NCBI RefSeq assembly: GCF_038024875.1
Contig: NZ_CP136136.1
Location: 930,001 to 994,000, forward strand
Direction of reading: 5' to 3'
DNA length: 64,000 nt
DNA from: Gordonia rubripertincta
GTDB lineage: Bacteria; Actinomycetota; Actinomycetes; Mycobacteriales; Mycobacteriaceae
Under the pieces are notes generated by a model. The model had not been told where the DNA came from, did no database searches, and was given only the letters and a program-made list of their open reading frames with translations. This document shows, in pieces, positions 1 to 6,734 of this stretch; positions within the stretch are counted from its first letter, which is position 1, and every line of letters starts with the position of its first letter. The position numbers were made by a program, and so were the translations under genes.

Positions 1-1074
1 GCCGAGCTGCGTCAGTTGTTCGAGTTCTTCCAGCCGGCCATGCGCTCGACCGCGCCGTGCGCGCGCTTCCTGGTCATCGGCACCACGCCGGAGCTGGTGA
101 CCGACCCGTCCGAGCGTGTCGCGCAGCGGGCCCTCGAGGGCTTCACCCGCTCGCTCGGCAAGGAGCTGCTCAAGGGCTCCACCGTCCAACTCGTGTACGT
201 CTCGCCGGACGCCAAGACCGGCCTGAGCGGCCTGGAATCGACCGTACGCTTCGTGCTGTCGGCCAAGTCCGCTTTCGTCGACGCACAGGTCATCCGCGTC
301 GGTTCGGCCGACGCGACCGCCCCGAAGGACTGGGATCGTCCGCTGGAGGGCAAGGTCGCCGTGGTCACCGGCGCCGCCCGCGGCATCGGCGCGACCATCG
401 CCGAGGTCCTCGCGCGCGACGGCGCCCACGTCATCGCCGCCGACGTCCCGCAGGCCGGGGACGCGCTGTCGGAGACGGCCAACAAGGTCGGCGGCACCGC
501 GTTCCCGCTGGATGTGACCGCTCCGGACGCCGGCGACAAGCTCGCCGAGCACGCCCTCGAGCGCCACGGCGGCATCGACATCATCGTCAACAACGCCGGC
601 ATCACCCGCGACAAGCTGCTCGCCAACATGGACGACGCCCGCTGGGACGCCGTCATCGCGGTGAACCTCATCGCTCCGCAGACCCTCGTCGAGAAGCTGC
701 TGGAGAAGGGTGCACTCCGTGAGGGCGGCGCGGTCATCGACGTCTCGTCGATCGCCGGCATCGCCGGTAACCGCGGCCAGACCAACTACGGCGCATCGAA
801 GGCCGGTGTCATCGGCCTGGTCGACGCCTACGCGCCGATCCTGGGCGAGAAGGGCATCACCATCAACGCCGTCGCCCCCGGCTTCATCGAGACCAAGATG
901 ACCGCGGCGATCCCGCTGGCCACCCGCGAGGCTGGTCGCCTGATGAGCTCGCTGCAGCAGGGCGGCCAGACCGTCGACGTCGCCGAGACCGTCGCCTACT
1001 TCGCCAACCCGGCGAGCTCCGCCATCACCGGCAACGTGGTCCGTGTCTGCGGCCAGGGATTCCTGGGTGCGTGA
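1..1074 (+). CDS. fabG4: 3-oxoacyl-ACP reductase, FabG4 type (5' end outside window)
   Basis: NADPH-dependent short-chain dehydrogenase that reduces 3-ketoacyl thioesters. The frame is open from base 1, so the start lies upstream; 357 residues are visible, against roughly 450 for the long FabG4 (HMwFabG) subfamily. The C-terminal Rossmann domain carries the cofactor motif TGAARGIG at visible residues 123-130, the NAG motif (NNAGIT) and the catalytic triad Ser250, Tyr263, Lys267 (YGASK). The first 110 or so visible residues are the end of the degenerate N-terminal flavodoxin-like domain that separates FabG4 from ordinary FabG. Its stop codon overlaps the start of the MaoC-type dehydratase, so the two are co-translated. 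The pair matches Rv0242c-Rv0241c, where reduction is followed by dehydration in fatty-acyl metabolism. Family assignment is secure; the exact chain-length role is inferred. Confidence 0.93.
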   Translation, partial: AELRQLFEFFQPAMRSTAPCARFLVIGTTPELVTDPSERVAQRALEGFTRSLGKELLKGSTVQLVYVSPDAKTGLSGLESTVRFVLSAKSAFVDAQVIRVGSADATAPKDWDRPLEGKVAVVTGAARGIGATIAEVLARDGAHVIAADVPQAGDALSETANKVGGTAFPLDVTAPDAGDKLAEHALERHGGIDIIVNNAGITRDKLLANMDDARWDAVIAVNLIAPQTLVEKLLEKGALREGGAVIDVSSIAGIAGNRGQTNYGASKAGVIGLVDAYAPILGEKGITINAVAPGFIETKMTAAIPLATREAGRLMSSLQQGGQTVDVAETVAYFANPASSAITGNVVRVCGQGFLGA

Positions 1075-1961
1075 TGGGTAAGACGATCACCCTCCCCGGC
1101 GCCCCCGGCACCGGCGAGCTCTACGGCAAGGCAGTCACCGGGATGCTGCCGGGTATCGGCAAGCCCGCCCGCGTCCCGGCCGACGCCCCCCTCCCCGACA
1201 CCCACTACCGACTCGACGACGTCCGCGTCGATCCCGCTGCGCTGCAGGCGTATTGCCACGCGACCGGTCAGCGCTTCGGCGCCACCCTGCCGGTGACGTA
1301 CCCGTTCGTGCTGCAGTTCCCGGTGGTCATGAAGCTGCTGACGTCGGACGAGTTCCCGTTCGGCGCAATCGGTTCGGTCCACATGACGAACACGATCGAG
1401 CGGAAGCGACCGATCGAGGTCGGCGAACCGCTGTCCATCGAGACCCATGCCGAGAACCTGCGTGAGCATCGCAAGGGCATCCTCGTCGACGTCATCAGCG
1501 AGATCAGCGTCGGCACCGAACTGGTGACCAGGCAGACGGCGACCTTCCTCAAGCAGCAGCGGACCACCCTGTCCGACGAGCCGCGCGGTCCCGAGCCGAA
1601 GTCGAAGACCCCGCCGCCGCCGGATTCGGTTCTGGCCGTGGACTTGGGGCGCATCCGCGAGTACGCCGCGGCGTCGGGCGACCGCAACCCGATCCACATG
1701 GCGAACCTGACGGCCAAGGCCTTCGGGTTCCCCAAGGCGATCGCCCACGGGATGTGGAGTGCCGCAGCGGCGATCGCGAACGTCGAGGCCCAGCTGCCCG
1801 GCGCGGTCACCTACGACGTCAAGTTCGGCAAGCCGATCCTGCTGCCCGCCAAGGTGAACCTCTACACCCGCCGCATCGACGGTGAGGGCAACTTCGACAT
1901 AGCGATCCGCGACCGTCGCAAGGGATTCCCGCACCTCACCGCGACCACACGGAAGGGCTGA
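1074..1961 (+). CDS. htdX: MaoC-type (R)-3-hydroxyacyl dehydratase, HtdX-like
   Basis: Double hot-dog (R)-specific hydratase/dehydratase of 295 residues acting on 3-hydroxyacyl thioesters. The hydratase motif is in the C-terminal hot-dog: Asp203 and His208 in DRNPIH, followed by the FGFPKAIAHGMW segment. The N-terminal half is the degenerate hot-dog that makes the substrate pocket. The ATG at 1074 overlaps the fabG4 stop by one base; a GTG at 1071 is also possible. Adjacency to fabG4 is the conserved Rv0242c-Rv0241c arrangement and places the enzyme just after the ketoreductase step. A strong hairpin follows the stop. Confidence 0.9.
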   Translation: MGKTITLPGAPGTGELYGKAVTGMLPGIGKPARVPADAPLPDTHYRLDDVRVDPAALQAYCHATGQRFGATLPVTYPFVLQFPVVMKLLTSDEFPFGAIGSVHMTNTIERKRPIEVGEPLSIETHAENLREHRKGILVDVISEISVGTELVTRQTATFLKQQRTTLSDEPRGPEPKSKTPPPPDSVLAVDLGRIREYAAASGDRNPIHMANLTAKAFGFPKAIAHGMWSAAAAIANVEAQLPGAVTYDVKFGKPILLPAKVNLYTRRIDGEGNFDIAIRDRRKGFPHLTATTRKG

Positions 1962-1979
1962 TTTTCGCTCCCGCTTAAC

Positions 1980-2023
1980 CGTTTCCTTCCCGCTTATTGC
2001 GCTCAATAAGCGGGAAGGAAACG
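1980..2023. terminator. Long perfect hairpin between convergent htdX and tetR
   Basis: Arms 1980-1999 and 2004-2023 are perfect 20-base reverse complements around a 4-base loop (cgct). It lies between two convergent genes and can serve as a bidirectional terminator. The arm sequence (gtttccttcccgctt) resembles the arms of the palindromes at 62.25 and 63.3 kb, so it may also belong to a dispersed palindromic repeat family. Confidence 0.75.
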
Positions 2024-2061
2024 ATCGAGCGGGAAGAAGCGCGGCCTCGCGGGGGCTGCGC

Positions 2062-2664
2062 TCAGATGTCGGTACCGACACCCTTCAGGCCGCGCCAGGC
2101 GATGCCGACGAGCATGTTGGTGGCCTTCTCGAGGTCGACGTCGCCCTCGGTGATGCGGTCGGCAACCGCCTCGCAGGCGCCGACGATGGCGACGGCGGTG
2201 AGTTCGAAGTCGATGTCACCGGCGGTCTCGACGGTGGTACCGGCCTTGATGAGTGCGGCGACCATCTCGGTGACGCGCTGACGGCTGTCGGAGACGATGC
2301 CGGCGAAGCTCGCGGTGCCGATCGCCACGCGGTACAGCACACGCCAGGACTCCCGGTTCTCGTGCACGAAGCGGAGGAACTCGCGGATGACGGTGACGGC
2401 CTGCTCGCGCTGAGTGAGTGACGGGTCGAAGCCGACGCTCATCGCGTCGATGAACAGTCCGGACTCACGGGCGATGCAGGCGCTGAACAGCTCCTCCTTG
2501 GAGCCGTAGTACAGGTACAGCATCGGCTTGGAGATCTGCGCCTCGGACGCGATGGCATCCATCGAGGTCTCGCGGAAACCGTTCTGCGCGAACACCTTCA
2601 CGGCGGCGTCGAGCATCTGCTGCTCACGCACTGCACGCGGCAGGCGCTTGGTTCCGCCCGACAT
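2062..2664 (-). CDS. TetR/AcrR family transcriptional regulator
   Basis: Regulator of 200 residues with an N-terminal TetR helix-turn-helix (roughly residues 12-58, including AAVKVFAQNGFRETSMDAIA and ISKPMLYLYYGSKEEL) and a larger helical ligand-binding domain. An upstream in-frame start at 2733 was rejected because it would place the operator palindrome at 2711-2730 inside the coding sequence; the ATG at 2664 leaves the palindrome just upstream. It follows lpqI on the same strand, like Rv0238 after Rv0237. The palindrome implies autoregulation, and htdX/fabG4 or lpqI are candidate targets by proximity only. The ligand is unknown; an acyl-CoA is a guess from the neighbours. Confidence 0.9.
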   Translation of the reverse strand: MSGGTKRLPRAVREQQMLDAAVKVFAQNGFRETSMDAIASEAQISKPMLYLYYGSKEELFSACIARESGLFIDAMSVGFDPSLTQREQAVTVIREFLRFVHENRESWRVLYRVAIGTASFAGIVSDSRQRVTEMVAALIKAGTTVETAGDIDFELTAVAIVGACEAVADRITEGDVDLEKATNMLVGIAWRGLKGVGTDI

Positions 2665-2710
2665 GGCCGCCTCCATCCTCGATGTCGTGTCCGAACGACG
2701 ATACCCAACA

Positions 2711-2730
2711 AACTTACCAATCGGTAAGTT
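2711..2730. promoter_or_regulatory. TetR operator palindrome
   Basis: AACTTACC and GGTAAGTT are perfect 8-base inverted arms around a 4-base spacer (aatc), 47 bases upstream of the tetR ATG. The AT-richer palindrome in GC-rich DNA, directly before a TetR gene, has the form expected of an autoregulatory site. Confidence 0.8.
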
Positions 2731-2763
2731 CAACGAGCGCTCGGGTTGCTCCGGACAGACTAC

Positions 2764-3963
2764 TCAGCAGGTGATGACGCCCTTGGACCGGAGGATGCGG
2801 GTCACCTTCGCGTCGAGGCGAGCGGGTGCCAGGCGGCCGCGCTTCACTGCGGTCTCGAGGTTGTCCAGGACCGACGAGACGCGGTCGGTGGACAGCCACA
2901 GCGCGACGTCGCCGCCGGCGAGGATGAACTTCTCGACGGCCTGCTCGATCGGGTAGCGCTGGCTGATCGCCGCCATGCCCGACAGGTCGTCGGAGTAGAT
3001 CACCCCGTCGTACCGCGGACCGTTGTAACCCTCACCGGTCCGCAGCATCTGGATGGCCGGCCGGCTGATGGACGACGGCAGGCCCTCGGTCAGCCCGGGC
3101 ACGATGAGATGGCCGACCATGACGCCCGCGGTACCCGGGTCGCGCAGCAGATTGCGGAAAGGCACCAGGTCGCTGTTCTGCAGCTCGGCGAGCGACGGCA
3201 CGGTCACGACACCGAGGTGCGAGTCGCCGGAGCCGTGGCCGTGCCCGGGAAAGTGCTTGTACACCGGCGTGATTCCGGCTTCGGCGAGACCCGCGGCGTA
3301 GGCGGCCGCGTACTCGGTGACGACGGCCGGGTCGTTGCTGAACGAGCGATCGCCGATGACCTCGTTGTCGGATTCGTCGCTGACGTCGGCGACAGGCGCG
3401 AAGTCGACGGTGATGCCGAGCTTCTTCATCTGACGACCGACGCCGGCGGCGATCTCCTTCACCTGCTCGGGCGTCTTCGTCTGCGCCAGTTCTCGAGGAG
3501 ACGCGTTGTCGATGCCGAGTGCCGACAACCGCGACACCCGCCCACCCTCGTGATCGACCGTGACCATCAGCGGGATCGACGAGTTCTGCGAGATCCGTGA
3601 TGCCGCACCGCTCGTCAGGATCGCCTTGTCGGTCCAGCTCCCGACGAAGATCCCGCCGATCTCCTCGTCCTCGACGATCTGCTGCGCGTCGTCGGCACCG
3701 GTGACACCCACGACGATCAGCTGGGCCAGCTTCTGCCGCAGCGTGAGCTTCGCGAGTTGTTCTGCGCCACAGGGATTTGCGACGGCGGTCGTCGTCGCGG
3801 CGACCGATGACGGGGACGCCGAGGGCGAGCTGTACGCGGACGGCGTGGGCGGTGCGGCCTCGGGCGACGACGAATCACAGGCCACGAGACCGAGACCCAA
3901 TGCCGCGACCGTCGCAGTCGTCAGCGCGTTCCGAATCCAGCGAGGTCGTCGAGTTGGGCCCAT
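2764..3963 (-). CDS. lpqI: Beta-N-acetylglucosaminidase lipoprotein (GH3, NagZ type)
   Basis: Family 3 glycoside hydrolase of 399 residues that removes N-acetylglucosamine from peptidoglycan fragments outside the membrane; the M. tuberculosis orthologue is LpqI (Rv0237). The N-terminus is a lipoprotein signal with lipobox LVAC and lipidated Cys29, followed by a Ser/Pro/Ala-rich linker to about residue 62. The NagZ loop KHFPGHGHGSGDSH (residues 236-249) holds the Asp-His pair, and the nucleophile is Asp325 in SDDLSGM by alignment with known NagZ enzymes. The ATG at 3963 was chosen because it begins the signal peptide; the longer frame upstream is low-complexity and has no signal sequence. It is divergent from the stress-protein gene with 29 bases between the starts. 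Confidence 0.93.
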   Translation of the reverse strand: MGPTRRPRWIRNALTTATVAALGLGLVACDSSSPEAAPPTPSAYSSPSASPSSVAATTTAVANPCGAEQLAKLTLRQKLAQLIVVGVTGADDAQQIVEDEEIGGIFVGSWTDKAILTSGAASRISQNSSIPLMVTVDHEGGRVSRLSALGIDNASPRELAQTKTPEQVKEIAAGVGRQMKKLGITVDFAPVADVSDESDNEVIGDRSFSNDPAVVTEYAAAYAAGLAEAGITPVYKHFPGHGHGSGDSHLGVVTVPSLAELQNSDLVPFRNLLRDPGTAGVMVGHLIVPGLTEGLPSSISRPAIQMLRTGEGYNGPRYDGVIYSDDLSGMAAISQRYPIEQAVEKFILAGGDVALWLSTDRVSSVLDNLETAVKRGRLAPARLDAKVTRILRSKGVITC

Positions 3964-3992
3964 GGCTCGAGTCTGGCATGTAACCTGAGCAA

Positions 3993-4550
3993 ATGGACGT
4001 GGGGTCCATCTCGGCCGGGTCCGCGACCGCCCCCAGCGGTCGCGGTGACAACCGCGCCAGACAGACGTTGATGATCGCCTACGACGGCTCACCGAACGCC
4101 GATCGGGCGATCCGTTATGCCGGACACTTCCTGCGCGCCGAATCGGCAGTCGTCGTGACCGCCTGGCAGCCCGGCGGCATGACCCCCGCCCGGATGTCCA
4201 CCCTCGCCGGCGGCATGCAGCCGTTCGTCGACACCCAGCTCGACGCCGGGGTCGACCGCGCACTCGAGGACGAGGCCACGAAGATCAACGAACGCGGTTT
4301 GGCCCTGGCCCGCGAATGCGGACTGTCGTCGAGGGGCACGCTCGTCGAGGTCGAGTCGACCGTGTGGGGCGCGCTCGTCGCCGCGGCCGAGGCCCTCGAC
4401 GTCGATCTGCTCGTCACCGGGACGCGCGGGGCGTCGGGCCTCAAGGCATTGCTGCGGTCCAGCGTCGCCGAACGCGTCCTCAAACACTGCCATCGACCGG
4501 TGTTCATCGTCCCGGCCAAGTGCGAGCGGGAACCAGAGCTGACGCTGTAG
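3993..4550 (+). CDS. Universal stress protein (UspA family)
   Basis: Single Usp domain of 185 residues, preceded by a roughly 22-residue polar N-terminal stretch. The first strand reads TLMIAYDGSPNADRAI and the C-terminal strand-loop GTRGASGLKALLRSS leads into HCHRPVFIV. The ATP-binding Usp signature is G-2x-G-9x-G-S/T; here the final Gly is Ser, so nucleotide binding may be weak. A shorter start at 4071 is possible. Divergent from lpqI, with no evident operon partner. The molecular role of Usp proteins is generally unknown. Confidence 0.88.
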   Translation: MDVGSISAGSATAPSGRGDNRARQTLMIAYDGSPNADRAIRYAGHFLRAESAVVVTAWQPGGMTPARMSTLAGGMQPFVDTQLDAGVDRALEDEATKINERGLALARECGLSSRGTLVEVESTVWGALVAAAEALDVDLLVTGTRGASGLKALLRSSVAERVLKHCHRPVFIVPAKCEREPELTL

Positions 4551-4582
4551 TCCCGATGTCCTCAAGTGTGGGATGCATGTCC

Positions 4583-4607
4583 TGGCCGACATGAGCCGAG
4601 TCGGCCA
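4583..4607. promoter_or_regulatory. Inverted repeat upstream of the GlxA-type regulator
   Basis: TGGCCGAC (4583-4590) and GTCGGCCA (4600-4607) are perfect 8-base arms around a 9-base spacer, ending 10 bases before the regulator ATG. Its position suggests an operator for autoregulation; no protein is assigned by sequence alone. Confidence 0.45.
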
Positions 4608-4617
4608 CGATGGGCTC

Positions 4618-5622
4618 ATGACACGAACCGTGCTGGTCCTAGGGTTTCCCTGGGTGCAGTCGCTCGACGTGACAGGACCGGCCGATGTCTTCACCACGGC
4701 GTCGATCGCCCTCCGTGATCAGGGGTCGCCCGTCACGTACGACCTGCGGTTGGTGTCGCAGCACGGGCAGCCGATCGACACGGGCGTCGGACTGCAATTC
4801 GGCGCCCACCCACTGCCAGATCCCGCCGAACCCGTCGACACCCTGCTGCTGCCCGGCGGCACAGGCGTCCATCGGGCCGTCGACGACGCCGACCTCATCG
4901 AGTGGATCCGGGTGGCGGCCACCCGGGCGCGGCGCGTCATCAGCGTCTGCAACGGCGCCTTCCTCGCCGCCGAGGCCGGTCTCCTCGACGGCCGGCGCGC
5001 GGCGACGCACTGGGCCATGGCCGAGCACCTCGCCGAGCGATACCCGACGGTGCAGGTCGACGCCGAGGCACTGTTCGTCCGCAGCTCCGATCACGTCTGG
5101 ACGTCCGCCGGCGTCACCGCGGGCATCGACCTCGCCCTCGCCGTCGTCGAAGAAGATCACGGCACCGAGCTCGCCCAGCTGGTCGCCCGCTGGCTGGTCC
5201 TCTACATGCGACGCCCCGGCGGGCAGAGCCAGTTCGCACCACCGGTCTGGATGCCGCGGGCGCGACGCGACGTGATCCGCGAGGCGCAGCAACGCATCGA
5301 GGCCGAACCCGGACTGCCCCACCGCCTTCCCGACCTCGCGCAGGAAGCCGCGATGAGTCCTCGCCATTTCTCCCGCGTCTTCACCGAGGAGACCGGCGAA
5401 CCGCCGAGCGACTACATCGAGCGGGTCCGCACCGAGGCGGCTCGTCGTGCATTGACCGAATCCTCCGACACCATGCCGGTGATCGCCGCGCGGTGCGGGT
5501 TCGGCTCCTCGGAGTCGATGCGTCGCACGTTCGTCCGACGTCTCGGTGTTTCCCCGATCACTATCGCAAGACCTTTCGCTGACACCGCAGCATCATCACC
5601 GAACAGACAGGCATACCCATGA
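4618..5622 (+). CDS. GlxA-type regulator: DJ-1/PfpI domain plus AraC HTH
   Basis: Transcriptional regulator of 334 residues. Residues 1 to about 190 form a DJ-1/PfpI domain (LLLPGGTGVH, then the nucleophile-elbow segment ISVCNGAFLAAEAGLL with its Cys). The C-terminal 100 residues are an AraC/XylS double helix-turn-helix (MSPRHFSRVFTEETGEPPSDYI, then IAARCGFGSSESMRRTF). The ATG at 4618 is preferred over in-frame starts further upstream because it begins the first DJ-1 strand (RTVLVLGFPW). It overlaps the next gene by ATGA, so the regulator and the neighbouring DJ-1 enzyme are translationally coupled and the enzyme is the likely target. The inducer is unknown. Confidence 0.9.
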   Translation: MTRTVLVLGFPWVQSLDVTGPADVFTTASIALRDQGSPVTYDLRLVSQHGQPIDTGVGLQFGAHPLPDPAEPVDTLLLPGGTGVHRAVDDADLIEWIRVAATRARRVISVCNGAFLAAEAGLLDGRRAATHWAMAEHLAERYPTVQVDAEALFVRSSDHVWTSAGVTAGIDLALAVVEEDHGTELAQLVARWLVLYMRRPGGQSQFAPPVWMPRARRDVIREAQQRIEAEPGLPHRLPDLAQEAAMSPRHFSRVFTEETGEPPSDYIERVRTEAARRALTESSDTMPVIAARCGFGSSESMRRTFVRRLGVSPITIARPFADTAASSPNRQAYP

Positions 5623-6341
5623 CGCAGATCGCGATCGTCCTCTACCCGCGGTTCACCGCCCTCGACCTCATCGGCCCCTATGAGGTGCTCCGCCTGCTTC
5701 CCGACGCGGAGGTCCGGTTCGTCACGCACGAGGCCGGACCGGTCGCCGCCGATTCCGGTGTTCTCCTCATCGGCGCGACGCATTCGTTCGACGAGACGCC
5801 ATCACCCGATCTGATCCTCATCCCCGGCGGCGCGGGGTGTTTCGGCGCGGCGAAGGACGACAAGCTCCTGGATTGGCTTCGTGCTGTCAGCCCGGGCGCG
5901 CAATGGACGACGTCGGTCTGCACCGGCTCGGTGGTCCTGGCCGCCGCCGGACTGCTGGACGGTCTCCGCGCGACCACCCACTGGTCGTCGCTGACCGCGT
6001 TGTCCCTCTATGGCGTGACCGCGGTGTCGGACGAGCGCATCGTGCGCGCCGGCCCCGACGAACGCATCGTGACCGCGGCCGGCGTCTCCGCCGGCATAGA
6101 CCTCGCGCTATGGCTCGCCGACGAGATCGCCGGGACGAAGAAGGCCGAGGCGATCCAGCTCGCCATCGAGTACGACCCGCAACCGCATCTGGACTCCGGT
6201 CACCGGTCGAAGGCGTCGACCGGCACGATCACGGCGTCGACGCTGCTGCTCAGCCGTGACGTCGACAAGCCGGAGGTGCTGAAGCTGAGCACCCAACTCC
6301 TGTGGGATCGAGCGCTGGCGAAGGCCCGCTCGCTCCGCTGA
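5619..6341 (+). CDS. DJ-1/PfpI family protein, isonitrile-hydratase-like
   Basis: Stand-alone DJ-1/PfpI domain protein of 240 residues. The glycine-rich loop LILIPGGAGCFG and the nucleophile elbow TTSVCTGSVVLAAAGLLDG, with the catalytic Cys, match the isonitrile hydratase branch (conversion of isonitriles to N-formamides). The C-terminal 50 residues extend the domain (ATTHWSSL, then IELALWLADEI-like helices). The start overlaps the stop of the AraC-type regulator (ATGA). The enzymatic assignment rests on family resemblance; other DJ-1 activities such as deglycase or protease-like are possible. Confidence 0.82.
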   Translation: MTQIAIVLYPRFTALDLIGPYEVLRLLPDAEVRFVTHEAGPVAADSGVLLIGATHSFDETPSPDLILIPGGAGCFGAAKDDKLLDWLRAVSPGAQWTTSVCTGSVVLAAAGLLDGLRATTHWSSLTALSLYGVTAVSDERIVRAGPDERIVTAAGVSAGIDLALWLADEIAGTKKAEAIQLAIEYDPQPHLDSGHRSKASTGTITASTLLLSRDVDKPEVLKLSTQLLWDRALAKARSLR

Positions 6342-6422
6342 CGACGAAACGCTGTGACGGAACCACCGGACATGCCCGGGTGACACCGGGGTGAGACGCC
6401 GCGCGATGGTAGTTTCTTCGCC

Positions 6423-6623
6423 ATGACCAACAACCGCCTTGTGGCCGGCGCCGTCGCCGGAGTGGCCGGCATCCTGGTGGGACTCGGCGCGGTGTTCCTC
6501 GGCGGGTTCCTCGCCTCGGAGAACAGCCCGTCGACGGACCTGAACAACATCAATCCGAACAGCGGATTCGTCCAGGGTTCGGTCGACTACGGATCGCGCG
6601 GCGGCGCGGGCGAGACCAACTGA
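6423..6623 (+). CDS. Small membrane/secreted protein, DUF2613
   Basis: Protein of 66 residues: a hydrophobic, Gly/Ala/Val-rich segment at residues 6-32 (signal anchor or uncleaved signal), then a polar Asn/Ser/Gly tail. Size, composition and position immediately upstream of aftD match Rv0236A. Function is unknown; the conserved pairing with the arabinosyltransferase suggests an envelope role. A 20-base palindrome follows the stop, so it may be transcribed separately from aftD. Confidence 0.78.
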   Translation: MTNNRLVAGAVAGVAGILVGLGAVFLGGFLASENSPSTDLNNINPNSGFVQGSVDYGSRGGAGETN

Positions 6624-6633
6624 CGCCCGCCCT

Positions 6634-6653
6634 CGACGCCGTGCACGGCGTCG
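6634..6653 (+). terminator. 20-base perfect palindrome after the DUF2613 gene
   Basis: CGACGCCGTG followed directly by CACGGCGTCG, 10 bases after the DUF2613 stop, then ggggcctttct. It could form a terminator stem or be a protein-binding site upstream of aftD; the run of T is short, so intrinsic termination is uncertain. Confidence 0.45.
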
Positions 6654-6734
6654 GGGCCTTTCTGACGGCAGCAGCAACTGAGTAGTACATCGACCACCGC
6701 TCCGACAGGTGTCCTGTCGGCACGTGGGGTCGGT

